A stretch of 46,598 bases of DNA from an uncultured Succinivibrio sp. (GTDB lineage Bacteria; Pseudomonadota; Gammaproteobacteria; Enterobacterales; Succinivibrionaceae). A program made the translations under genes and the position numbers. Shown in pieces: positions 9,690 to 17,841 of the stretch. The stretch's first letter is position 1. Each line of letters opens with the position of its first letter. The DNA lies in contig CAAECI010000118.1 in assembly GCA_900754255.1 (NCBI GenBank), forward strand, positions 1 to 46,598, given 5' to 3'. The notes under the pieces are model-generated. The model had not been told where the DNA came from and ran no database searches. It was given only the letters and a program-made list of their open reading frames with translations.

Positions 9690-10706
9690 CTACGGTTTGT
9701 GTATTTTATATTTTACAAGTGGGATTTTTAAAACCTTGATCCTTATTAGATTTTGATTGCTATCATATTCTCGTCTCAGAATAAAACGAAGTATATGTAC
9801 TAGAAGATGGTGTCTAGATATAAAAGCAGGAAAATCGGTGTAGCGTTTGAAAGGACATGTAAATTCATCCTTTATTTTAAAAAATACCTCACTATCATTT
9901 TTTGTTGGTAAGTTGTTTTCTATGGCTGAAATTGATGTGACAATCCATCCCATAAAACGTTCAAGTACATGAGCTAGATCTCTTTCATTTTTTCTATCTG
10001 GGGGGGAAAAAGAATTGATATCTAGCTTTAATTCCTTAATTTTTTGCAAGATTTCGGCGCGTACAGCAAACATAGTTCCTGCTACATATTTGAATTTTTT
10101 TTCGGGTCTTGGGTTGATATTGAGTTGTTTAAATAATTTATGACATTCTTGCAATACCCATTCATTGTATTTACCGTGTTTTCTGAAAGGGATGATGAGG
10201 TTATAGGATGCTGTCATACCCAAATAAGGATCTGTGTTGAAAGCCTTTAGTAACTTCTTAAGTTTATCTTGTGAGCAGATGAAAGATAGCAAGAAGACAC
10301 GCCACTTAGGTCCCGAAACGTCGTAAAAATTACCTAAGGTGGTCAGTGGGTTGACATTACGTTTTGAATGTAACTTAAATACCAAATCGTAATTGTGAAG
10401 ATCAACGTGATTTAGAATTTCAATAAAAGGTCCTACATCATAACCTCTGTTTGCAACGGTTAACACAACAGCATCCGGCTTAAAAGCCTGAATGATTTCT
10501 TTGATTTTAATAATGTGGTTGCATTCATCTTTGTTGACTAAAGTAACGTATAAATCCCACTTAAGATGTAATTTATCGAGATTTTTAAGACAACTCTGTA
10601 TTTCTTGCCACATTTCCAAATAGAAAAGGTGTACATGAACTAAAATGCGTTTTTTACTCACAGAATTAAAGTCATAACTAACTTTATTTAAACTATTATC
10701 AGCCAT
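9690..10706 (-). CDS. RgpF-like (rhamnan synthesis F family) polysaccharide protein
   Basis: Probable enzyme of surface polysaccharide assembly, 338 residues. The N-terminal half carries the pattern of the rhamnan synthesis protein F domain: 'ILVHVHLFYLEMW', then 'YDLYVT'-type text, 'NRGYDVGPFIE' (about 115-125) and 'YDLVFKLHSKRN' (about 135-146). These segments are typical of RgpF-type glycosyltransferases that extend rhamnose-containing glycans. The C-terminal third is basic and less typical. AT-rich like its neighbour. It starts 17 bases after the upstream glycosyltransferase gene and is presumably co-transcribed. The substrate is not predictable. Confidence 0.75.
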   Translation of the reverse strand: MADNSLNKVSYDFNSVSKKRILVHVHLFYLEMWQEIQSCLKNLDKLHLKWDLYVTLVNKDECNHIIKIKEIIQAFKPDAVVLTVANRGYDVGPFIEILNHVDLHNYDLVFKLHSKRNVNPLTTLGNFYDVSGPKWRVFLLSFICSQDKLKKLLKAFNTDPYLGMTASYNLIIPFRKHGKYNEWVLQECHKLFKQLNINPRPEKKFKYVAGTMFAVRAEILQKIKELKLDINSFSPPDRKNERDLAHVLERFMGWIVTSISAIENNLPTKNDSEVFFKIKDEFTCPFKRYTDFPAFISRHHLLVHILRFILRREYDSNQNLIRIKVLKIPLVKYKIHKP

Positions 10707-10723
10707 TGTTCTTAAAATAATTA

Positions 10724-11506
10724 TTACACTTTTGATACCTTGTGGTACTTAATCTTCAATTTTAATCCCAAAAAGCAAAACACATAATGCTCGTGATAAT
10801 AAGTTAAAGATAGCATTCTTTGTATAAAGCTGAGATTTTGATGTTCTACACCGTTATATTTTATGCAGTATTTTCTGTCCGATTTAAACAGTTTTTGCAT
10901 AAAACTGGAACTGTGTGAGGTTAAAGATTCCAAGTGCTTAACTTTAATATTAGTGATCTTGAAATTTTTTCTACCTGCTTGTTGGTTACGCCTGAACAGG
11001 AAATGGTCTCCGTAGAAAATTTTAATTTCATTTGGAATTTCAAAGTAATGCTGTTTATCTCCAAAAAAAGCAGATCCCCAAAATCCACTGAGTTTATCGA
11101 TTGATTCAAATTTTAAATTTGAATCTTCGGGGTAGGTATCAAATTCTTTTTTAGGCGTATTATCTATACAATCTATCCCAATAAGCCCCACCTTTTCGTT
11201 TGATGTCTCAAGAAATTTGTTTACTGCCTTGAATAAATTTCTAGGAAAAATAATATCGTCGTTTAAGATTCCAAAGAACTTTATATCGGAAGATGATAGT
11301 TTTATTCCAAGGTTCCAAGCTGGATTAACAAATAGGTTCCTATTTTGAACGAAAACCTTTACTTTTTTATAGTTATGGTCAAATCCAACTGTGGAATTAT
11401 CTATAACTATGATCTCTGCTACATTATCATCGATATCCAGTTCCTCCAAAAGTTTGTGTAAAACATCCGTATCTTTTTGCATGGTCGGAATAATGATGGA
11501 TAGCAT
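10724..11506 (-). CDS. Family 2 glycosyltransferase
   Basis: GT-A fold sugar transferase, 260 residues. The N-terminus 'MLSIIIPTMQKDTDVL' and 'EIIVIDNS' (31-38) form the nucleotide-sugar site. 'NDDI' (82-85), in the context 'FFGILNDDIIFP', provides the DxD-like metal motif. No membrane segment is evident. The acceptor and donor are unknown. First gene of a two-gene AT-rich operon with the RgpF-like gene. No other O-antigen or capsule genes lie alongside, so this pair is an orphan fragment or a small decoration module. Confidence 0.8.
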   Translation of the reverse strand: MLSIIIPTMQKDTDVLHKLLEELDIDDNVAEIIVIDNSTVGFDHNYKKVKVFVQNRNLFVNPAWNLGIKLSSSDIKFFGILNDDIIFPRNLFKAVNKFLETSNEKVGLIGIDCIDNTPKKEFDTYPEDSNLKFESIDKLSGFWGSAFFGDKQHYFEIPNEIKIFYGDHFLFRRNQQAGRKNFKITNIKVKHLESLTSHSSSFMQKLFKSDRKYCIKYNGVEHQNLSFIQRMLSLTYYHEHYVFCFLGLKLKIKYHKVSKV

Positions 11507-11625
11507 TTAATCTAATATCCTCAAAATGCATTTCTTATTTAATAATTTTAAGTTTATATTATGTTTAATTCTAAAAATGATTTTATTTGTAATAAATCAA
11601 GCGGTAATGTTCATGCCAGGCAATT

Positions 11626-11682
11626 TAATCCCGGAACTTTGGTAGGGTTATTTCAATATTTATAAAAATTTATCCGGGATTA
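11626..11682. repeat. 10-bp perfect inverted repeat at the right edge of the island
   Basis: TAATCCCGGA (11626-11635) and TCCGGGATTA (11673-11682) are perfect reverse complements separated by 37 bases. They lie just downstream of ychF and upstream of the glycosyltransferase pair. It could act as a long-loop hairpin ending ychF transcription or mark an insertion boundary. Confidence 0.5.
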
Positions 11683-11701
11683 GAAACGGTGATTGTGTTG
11701 A

Positions 11702-12796
11702 TCACACGTTAAATAGGAATTCGAACAGATCTCCGTCCTTAACTATATAATCTTTTCCTTCCGACCGCAGTTTACCTGCTTCCTTGGCACCCTGTTCGCC
11801 GTTATATTTGATGTAGTCATCGTAGGCTATGGTTTGAGCGCGAATAAACCCGCGTTCAAAATCAGAGTGGATTTTTCCGGCGGCTTGGGGGGCGGTTGCG
11901 CCGACTTTTACCGTCCATGCTCGAACTTCTTTGGGACCTGCGGTAAAGAAGGTCTGCAGGCCTAAAAGTTTATAGCCGGCGCGGATCACGCGGTTGAGTC
12001 CGGGTTCGGTGATCCCCATGCTGTCCATGAATTCTTGACGATCAGCATCATCCATGGATGCAAGATCTGCTTCCACGGCTGCAGAAACCGGAACTACTAC
12101 GGAGCCTTCTTTTTCCGCAAGGGCTTTGACCTCGTCGAGATAGGGATTATTTTCAAATCCGTCCTCCGATACGTTGGCAATGTACATCACTGGCTTTAGA
12201 GTCAGGAAATTATAATTTTTTAAAGCTTCCAGATCGGCTTTCGTGAATTCCACCTCACGCAAATTTTTGCCTTCCTCAAGCGCAGGTTTACATTTTTCAA
12301 GTGCTACCACTTGAGCCAATGCTTCCTTGTCACCGCCGGTGCGCGCACGTTTGGTCAGACGTTGCAGAGCTTTATCGCAAATCTCTAGATCCGACAGGGC
12401 AAGCTCCGTGGAAATGATCTCAATGTCTTCGCTAGGATTGACCTTGCCGCTGACATGGATCACGTTGTCATCGTCAAAGCAACGTACTACATGAGCAATG
12501 GCGTCGGTTTCACGAATATTCATAAGAAATTGGTTGCCAAGCCCCTCTCCCTTGGATGCCCCTTTGACTAAGCCCGCAATATCTACGAATTCCATGGAGG
12601 TAGGAACTATTTTCGCAGGGTGTACTATGGATGCGATTTTATTCAGGCGCTCATCTGGAACGGGGACTATGCCGGTGTTCGGATCAATGGTGCAAAATGG
12701 GAAATTTTCTGCTGCAATACCAGCCTTGGTCAGAGCATTAAAAAGAGTTGATTTGCCAACGTTTGGCAAGCCGACTATACCGCAATTAAAACCCAT
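11702..12796 (-). CDS. ychF: Ribosome-binding ATPase YchF (Obg family)
   Basis: Conserved cytosolic P-loop ATPase of the TRAFAC/Obg group that binds ribosomes and is linked to stress and redox responses. 364 residues, the normal length (E. coli 363). G1 loop GLPNVGKS (9-16), '[10 protein letters not shown]' switch I (about 32-41), '[20 protein letters not shown]' switch II, and a C-terminal TGS domain ('[15 protein letters not shown]' onward). It follows pth by 21 bases, a common pairing in proteobacteria. Confidence 0.96.
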   Translation of the reverse strand: MGFNCGIVGLPNVGKSTLFNALTKAGIAAENFPFCTIDPNTGIVPVPDERLNKIASIVHPAKIVPTSMEFVDIAGLVKGASKGEGLGNQFLMNIRETDAIAHVVRCFDDDNVIHVSGKVNPSEDIEIISTELALSDLEICDKALQRLTKRARTGGDKEALAQVVALEKCKPALEEGKNLREVEFTKADLEALKNYNFLTLKPVMYIANVSEDGFENNPYLDEVKALAEKEGSVVVPVSAAVEADLASMDDADRQEFMDSMGITEPGLNRVIRAGYKLLGLQTFFTAGPKEVRAWTVKVGATAPQAAGKIHSDFERGFIRAQTIAYDDYIKYNGEQGAKEAGKLRSEGKDYIVKDGDLFEFLFNV

Positions 12797-12817
12797 ATTT
12801 TCCTCTGTAGTATAAAG

Positions 12818-13426
12818 TTATGCCCCGATCCCCGGCTTAAAGCCGTTAATGAGGCAGGTGGCTTTTTGCAAGCCTTGTGTGTAAAGAGTGTTTATGCCTG
12901 AAAGAGCACAGTCATAGGCTTGTGACACATCCTCAGCATCATCGCCGTTGCAACGTCCTAAAACCCAACTGATCACGTCGTGCGAGGGTGGCATTCCTAT
13001 TCCAATTCGCAGGCGCAAGAAATTCTGTGTATTGCCAAGACAGGCTCCTATACTTTTTAACCCGTTGTGTCCGGCAAAACCACCGCCTGACTTCAATTTC
13101 ATATGTCCGGGCTTGAGATCGAGATCATCGTGAACCACCAGGATCTCATCGGGAGCAATTTTAAAGAAGGTACACAGCGATGCTACGCTACGTCCGCTTT
13201 CGTTCATAAAGGTGGTGGGAAAGAGCAGTCTAACATCATATCCTTCAATTGTACCGCGTCCCGTGATCCCCTGAAATTTTGACTCGGGCTGCATATTGAT
13301 GTGATATGCATCGGCAAGCAGAGTCAAAAAATCTACTCCCACGTTGTGGCGGGTGTGTGCATACTGTGCACCGGAATTTCCAAGTCCCACGATAAGGCGC
13401 GGTAAGATCTCGTTATTTTTAGCCAA
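12818..13426 (-). CDS. pth: Peptidyl-tRNA hydrolase
   Basis: Releases tRNA from prematurely dropped peptidyl-tRNA, an essential recycling step in the cytosol. 202 residues, normal length. Motifs: 'GLGNSGAQYAHTRHNVG' (about 15-31, including catalytic His), 'TTFMNESGRSV' (about 71-81), 'VHDDLDL' (about 98-104) and 'GGGFAGHNGLKSI'. The start is a TTG at 13426; no ATG or GTG lies closer to the conserved N-terminus. It overlaps the end of folK by 8 bases, suggesting translational coupling. Confidence 0.95.
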   Translation of the reverse strand: MAKNNEILPRLIVGLGNSGAQYAHTRHNVGVDFLTLLADAYHINMQPESKFQGITGRGTIEGYDVRLLFPTTFMNESGRSVASLCTFFKIAPDEILVVHDDLDLKPGHMKLKSGGGFAGHNGLKSIGACLGNTQNFLRLRIGIGMPPSHDVISWVLGRCNGDDAEDVSQAYDCALSGINTLYTQGLQKATCLINGFKPGIGA

Positions 13427-13910
13427 GGCGTATTACTTCCTTTAAATCATGACTTGAAAGGGCGTCTTTGAATTCGCTTATTTTTTTATATGATGGAGCA
13501 ACCTTAAAATCGGGAGCGATCTCGTTTAGAGGAATGAGCACGAAAGCGCGCTCGTGCATGTGCTCATGCGGCAAAGTAAGCTCTTTGGTGTTTATGACTT
13601 CTTCACCAAAGGCAATAAGATCGAGATCGAGCGTGCGAGGACCGTATTTGAAGTGACGCTCGCGGTGAAATTCAAGCTCTATCCTTTGCATTTTTATAAG
13701 CAGATCCAAAGGGGAAAGCGAGGTTTCAAGCATGCAGGCTGCATTTATGAAATCGTCCTGATCTTTATACCCCCACGGGGCAGTGCGATATAAGGACGAT
13801 TTTCTTATAAGCCTGCAATCATCAAGCTCAGACAAAGCTTTAAGAGAGCCCTTGATAATATTTTCGCTCTCTCCCATATTGGATCCAAGAGAAATTAATG
13901 CAATTGCCAT
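13419..13910 (-). CDS. folK: 2-amino-4-hydroxy-6-hydroxymethyldihydropteridine pyrophosphokinase
   Basis: Transfers pyrophosphate from ATP to hydroxymethyl-dihydropterin in folate synthesis. 163 residues from the ATG at 13910. A longer frame begins at a TTG (13922) overlapping pcnB, but the ATG one base after the pcnB stop (TGATATG) gives the usual N-terminus 'MAIALISLGSNMGE'. Family motifs are 'YRTAPWGYKDQDDFINAA' (about 41-58) and 'FGPRTLDLDLIAFG'-like 'KYGPRTLDLDLIAFG' (metal-binding Asp pair). Adjacent to pcnB as in E. coli. Confidence 0.95.
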   Translation of the reverse strand: MAIALISLGSNMGESENIIKGSLKALSELDDCRLIRKSSLYRTAPWGYKDQDDFINAACMLETSLSPLDLLIKMQRIELEFHRERHFKYGPRTLDLDLIAFGEEVINTKELTLPHEHMHERAFVLIPLNEIAPDFKVAPSYKKISEFKDALSSHDLKEVIRLG

Positions 13911-13911
13911 A

Positions 13912-15564
13912 TCAGGGCTCAAGATTCATGGATGCGCGCCAAGCGCGGGCACGGGCCAAACGGTTTTGACGCTCCACATCCTCAGCATTCTCATCTTGTG
14001 CCTGAGGAATATCATTCTCAGCAGTCGATTTATTGTCCAATGATAGGTCTTGAGGATCTTTATTGCGAGTAGAGCTTGTGAGCTCCTTAAAAACGGCATC
14101 GGCCTGAGCCATGAGCTCATCATTCTCACGACGTCTTCTACGTTGGCTTTTGCGAGGCTCTTTATTCTGTGCAGTTTCCTGCTCGGCCACAAATCCAGGG
14201 CTCTTGGCATAGGGGCTCTCTTCATAAAGAAAGTCTTCCGATGCCGCCTCCTCGAGCGCTCTTTGAGCCTCACGCTTTAAATTACGCTCGCGCGATTTGG
14301 CCGCACTTTCATCATAATACGGCTGCCAGAACTTAACATAAGGCTCAAGATAGGGCTCAAAGCGGGCACGTAATCTGAAGATGTCAAAGCCACCGCGGAA
14401 AAGCTGACGGGATGCGACGTCACTCACCGCCTGCGGATCTTCTGTTTCCAGCAACTGCAACTGCAAGGACCACATGGAGCGTATGGATTCGGATATACTC
14501 ATGGGAATTGCGGTGACTGAGTTTTGCGTACGTAGGATCTTAGGACAGGCTATGTCGGCAAGCTCTCGTAATGAAGCGGCATTTGCGACGCTGTCATTAA
14601 GATCGGCTAAGCGGAACAATTCATTTTGAAATTTAGCCCATAAAATGACGGCATATAAAAAGTGCGGCATATTGCGTTTTTGGGCTTTGTAACGCTCATC
14701 TGAGCTTTGCAGGGCATATTCCACAAAGGAATTGAATACCGGATTGTCGAGGTATTCGTCAAGTCCCGGAAAAAGTATCGAAAAGATCCCGTATTCGCGC
14801 AGGATCTTGAAGCTCTCTAAGCCGTGTCCAGTTAAAAAGAGCTTGTTGACCTCCTCGAACATACGGGCGTTGGATACCTGCTGAAGAGACGGAGCCATTT
14901 CAGCAATGGGATCTGCCGTACGCTTTGACAGTTTAAAACCCAATTTAGCGGCAAAGCGCAGAGCTCGAATTATGCGCACCGGATCTTCGAGATAACGCAC
15001 CTTGGGATCACCGATTATATCGATGACCTGATTGGTTAAATCGTAGATCCCCGCATGGAAATCTATGAGCTCCTGGGTCTTGAAATCGTAATAAACGGCA
15101 TTGATGGTAAAGTCCCGACGCTCGGCGTCCTCCTCCAGAGATTTACCGTAGACGTTGTCGCGGACGAGCATGCCCGTGTCTGAGGTTTGGTGTCTTACGC
15201 TGTCGCGTTTACTCTCGCTGTTGGTACGGAAGGTGGTTACTTCTATGATCTCGCGACCGAAAACGACATGTACTATTTTAAAGCGCCTTCCGATGATGCG
15301 GGAATTGCGAAAAATACGATGGACCTGCTCGGGAGTGGCGTTTGTTGATACGTCAAAATCCTTAGGCGCCTTTCCGCTTAGGAGATCACGAATGCATCCT
15401 CCTACGAGATAGGCCTTGTATCCGGCCTTGAGCAGTCCGCGTATGACGCGTATTGCTTGATAGGGAATATCTTTTTGCTGGATGTTATGCTGTTTATTGG
15501 TCAATACCAGCTTGGCCGATCCTTTTTTTTCCGTCAGGATTTTATTCTGTTTTAGGATCTTCAA
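13912..15564 (-). CDS. pcnB: Poly(A) polymerase I
   Basis: Adds 3' poly(A) tails to RNAs, marking them for decay. 550 residues, longer than the 465 of E. coli. Nucleotidyltransferase core: 'YLVGGCIRDLL' (52-62), metal residues D69 and D71 in 'KDFDVST', and 'RRDFTINAVYYD' further on, then the RNA-binding head domain. After about residue 430 there is a charged tail with an Arg-run ('SQRRRRREN') and acidic/glutamine-rich stretches, probably disordered RNA binding. The start is a TTG at 15564 preceded by AAAAGGA; no ATG fits. Use of a non-ATG start parallels E. coli pcnB, which is kept at low level by a rare start codon. Confidence 0.94.
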   Translation of the reverse strand: MKILKQNKILTEKKGSAKLVLTNKQHNIQQKDIPYQAIRVIRGLLKAGYKAYLVGGCIRDLLSGKAPKDFDVSTNATPEQVHRIFRNSRIIGRRFKIVHVVFGREIIEVTTFRTNSESKRDSVRHQTSDTGMLVRDNVYGKSLEEDAERRDFTINAVYYDFKTQELIDFHAGIYDLTNQVIDIIGDPKVRYLEDPVRIIRALRFAAKLGFKLSKRTADPIAEMAPSLQQVSNARMFEEVNKLFLTGHGLESFKILREYGIFSILFPGLDEYLDNPVFNSFVEYALQSSDERYKAQKRNMPHFLYAVILWAKFQNELFRLADLNDSVANAASLRELADIACPKILRTQNSVTAIPMSISESIRSMWSLQLQLLETEDPQAVSDVASRQLFRGGFDIFRLRARFEPYLEPYVKFWQPYYDESAAKSRERNLKREAQRALEEAASEDFLYEESPYAKSPGFVAEQETAQNKEPRKSQRRRRRENDELMAQADAVFKELTSSTRNKDPQDLSLDNKSTAENDIPQAQDENAEDVERQNRLARARAWRASMNLEP

Positions 15565-15753
15565 AAGATCCTTTTGCGGGAAGTTAATTTTGCTTACCTC
15601 TGCTAAATATCTTATCAGCCCTCAGGCGACTGCGCCGTATTGAGCATTAGAAAAGGTTATGGTCCGAAACGACTGCTTCCTATGCGTCCAATTGCATTCA
15701 GTCTTCGCTTTTTTGCGTTATCTCTTAGCTTAAATTTCGGAAGAACGAGCTGA

Positions 15754-15762
15754 ATTATAACA
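15754..15762 (-). promoter_or_regulatory. Extended -10 promoter element upstream of pcnB
   Basis: The minus strand reads TGTTATAAT (TG-N-TATAAT, 15762-15754), an extended -10, about 190 bases upstream of the pcnB start. No good -35 is seen, which is usual for extended -10 promoters. pcnB-folK-pth-ychF may be transcribed from here in addition to read-through from dksA-gluQ. Confidence 0.5.
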
Positions 15763-15806
15763 CAGCAAGGAAAACTCCAAAGTGTCAAAAGACGATAGTA
15801 CGGACT

Positions 15807-16670
15807 TCAATATACTGCGGAGTGTAGCGGTATTTTTTCTATACAAAAATTTAAGGAAGCCGTATGCAAAATGGCCTCACAGCTCATTCCATTTCTTATG
15901 AAGTCAGTATCCTGTCCCAGAAATTGCAAGGCTTTTTTTAAGGCCTCCTGAGGACTCATCGTATCCGTTACGGAGGAAGCCTTATTTTGCTTGGAGAGCT
16001 TGCGTCCGTCGGCAGTAAGAGCCAAGGGTAAGTGCATAAATTTCGGACAGGGAGCATTAAAGGCTTTGTAAAGAGCCATTTGCGGGACGGTAACGTCGAT
16101 AAGATCTCTGCCGCGTACAACTTCGGTTATACCGGAGTCTATGTCATCCGTTACGCAGGCAAAATTATACGAGAAGATCCCGTCGCGTCTTTTTAGGATC
16201 ATGTACTGCTCACCATAGGAGGAATAGCCGCGAAAATTTACAAAACCTTGGAGCAGATCGGAAAAGCCCTTATCCACGTAGTCACAAATACTCAAGCGTA
16301 CGGAATAAATATTTGAGGAGGGTAATTTTGTATCCAGACAGTTGCAGGGCCTTTTTCTCAGCATTTCGCGGGAGCAATAGCAATTAAAGGTCAATCCATT
16401 TTCACGGAGTTCTTTTAATCTTTGCTCGTAGCGGGCAATATTTTGGCTTTGGTACAGTATGTCGCCGTCATGATCAAAACCCAAGACTTCAATTTGATGC
16501 AAAACGGTTTCTGTGTTGGCCTTCGGACATCTGTCCGTATCCAGATCCTCGATACGAATTAAAAAACGTCCTTTTTGTGAACGGGCTCTTAAGTAAGCTC
16601 CGGTAAGGGTGATCAATGATCCAAAATGCAAAGGACCGCTTGGGGTGGGAGCAAAGCGCGTTACATACAT
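15807..16670 (-). CDS. gluQ: Glutamyl-Q tRNA(Asp) synthetase
   Basis: Truncated glutamyl-tRNA synthetase paralogue that attaches glutamate to the queuosine base of tRNA(Asp). 287 residues, lacking the anticodon-binding domain, as expected for GluQ. HIGH-like signature HFGS (15-18) in 'TPSGPLHFGSL', 'RIEDLDTDR' (about 39-47), zinc-type cysteines in 'CYCSREML...CNC' (about 97-110) and the KMSKS-like 'KLSKQN' near residue 230. The ATG at 16670 starts directly at the conserved N-terminus. It lies downstream of dksA, as in many gammaproteobacteria, but a terminator separates them. Confidence 0.94.
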   Translation of the reverse strand: MYVTRFAPTPSGPLHFGSLITLTGAYLRARSQKGRFLIRIEDLDTDRCPKANTETVLHQIEVLGFDHDGDILYQSQNIARYEQRLKELRENGLTFNCYCSREMLRKRPCNCLDTKLPSSNIYSVRLSICDYVDKGFSDLLQGFVNFRGYSSYGEQYMILKRRDGIFSYNFACVTDDIDSGITEVVRGRDLIDVTVPQMALYKAFNAPCPKFMHLPLALTADGRKLSKQNKASSVTDTMSPQEALKKALQFLGQDTDFIRNGMSCEAILHTASLNFCIEKIPLHSAVY

Positions 16671-16708
16671 AAGAGATTTTTTTTAACAGAACAAGCTATT
16701 AAAAAGAA

Positions 16709-16730
16709 AAAACCCGCAGAGGCGGGTTTT
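16709..16730 (-). terminator. Terminator after dksA
   Basis: 9-bp stem (16709-16717 with 16722-16730), AGAG loop, then TTTTCTTTTT on the minus strand. It follows dksA directly and precedes gluQ, so gluQ is likely expressed by partial read-through or its own promoter. Confidence 0.85.
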
Positions 16731-16745
16731 TGTAGCAAATGAAAA

Positions 16746-17210
16746 TCAGCCCTCAAGCTGCTTTTCCTTGATCTCGGCCAAGGCCTTGCAATCTACACAA
16801 AGATCAGCGGTAGGGCGGGCCTCAAGACGTTTGATGCCGATCTCTTCACCGCATTGCTCACAATATCCGAACTCGTCCTTATCGATTTTGGCAATGGTTT
16901 TTTCGATCTTCTTAATAAGCTTACGTTCACGATCACGAGTACGCAGCTCAAGAGCGAATTCCTCTTCCTGAGAGGCACGATCAAGAGGATCGGGGAAATT
17001 AGCCGCCTCATTTTTCATATGACCTACAGTACGGTCAACCTCAGAACGCAGCTGATCACGCCAAGCGGTAAGGATCTTGCGGAAGTGTTCCTTCTGAGCC
17101 TCATTCATGTACTCTTCGCCGGGCTTGGGTTCATAAGGCTTGACACCTGCTATTACTAATGGGCTCATGGCTTCATTGGAAAGATTTGCGGGTTTGTCAT
17201 CGTTTAACAT
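16746..17210 (-). CDS. dksA: RNA polymerase-binding transcription factor DksA
   Basis: Binds the RNA polymerase secondary channel and, with ppGpp, mediates the stringent response. 154 residues from the ATG at 17210 (E. coli 151), preceded by AAGGA at 8 bases; an in-frame TTG at 17216 is less likely. The coiled-coil with its acidic tip is visible ('NFPDPLDRASQEEEF', 71-85). The zinc finger cysteines are C117, C120, C138 and C141. Near-identical blocks with E. coli include 'GEEYMNEAQ' and 'RDRERKLIKKIEKT'. Upstream anchor of the dksA-gluQ-pcnB-folK synteny block. Confidence 0.97.
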   Translation of the reverse strand: MLNDDKPANLSNEAMSPLVIAGVKPYEPKPGEEYMNEAQKEHFRKILTAWRDQLRSEVDRTVGHMKNEAANFPDPLDRASQEEEFALELRTRDRERKLIKKIEKTIAKIDKDEFGYCEQCGEEIGIKRLEARPTADLCVDCKALAEIKEKQLEG

Positions 17211-17841
17211 GATCAATATCCTTAGCTGCTACATGCAACTTTTAACGGCAAAGCCGGGTACTTTCATCCTTCGTATATCATAGGATTTTCATGCAATGTC
17301 TTTTCTGCGCTGACGCTCAAAATTGAAATTACATCCTGTTTCGCGAAAAAAACGCAAAAAGAAAGATGAATTTAAATCACAGCGATGGATCTCCATCGCA
17401 TTTTTAATTCGCAGGATTATGCAAGATGCTTTCTGAAGTTACAAGTACAAAATTTGTAAAATTTCGGTCAAATTAAATTTTTTTGAAAAGATGAAATAAA
17501 AAAACAGATCTCAATGGCATTTTGCGTGGGTGATAAGGAGTTCTTTCTGTACCGAAGTGAATGGAATTCCGTGGTCTCGCTGTCTCATATTTTTTTCAAA
17601 ACTCTGCGTAGAGATTATGTCAGGCTGGCTAGTAATGATGCTTTGGGCTCGAAGTGCTAAGCAGTTAGCAAGAGGAACAAAAGATCGCTAAAATAAATGC
17701 ACTATTTAGGAAGTTTATAAGAATACAAAATCACTTTGCAAACCTAGAAAAAGTGATGGTTATTATTCTGTTTTGTTGTGCAGAAATTTGTACCTGCGCA
17801 TTTATGTTTTTTTGCCGTATAACGCACAATAACCGAGCATT
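17211..17841. other. Gene-free region between dksA and mrcB
   Basis: About 630 bases between divergent genes. No protein-coding frame is convincing. It must hold the dksA and mrcB promoters, but no consensus pair could be assigned with confidence. It contains a plus-strand terminator-like hairpin at 17382-17405 that no known gene explains. The mrcB ATG has only a weak purine stretch upstream. Confidence 0.5.
17382..17405 (+). terminator. Orphan intrinsic terminator-like hairpin
   Basis: GCGATGG (17382-17388), ATCT loop, CCATCGC (17393-17399), then ATTTTT. The T run exists only on the plus strand, and no plus-strand gene lies upstream in the region. It could end a small RNA transcribed from within the dksA leader region. 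Confidence 0.5.

Noticed and set aside
8880..11700. AT-rich island as a prophage or integrative element
   Set aside because: No integrase, phage gene, tRNA target or terminal direct repeats were seen.
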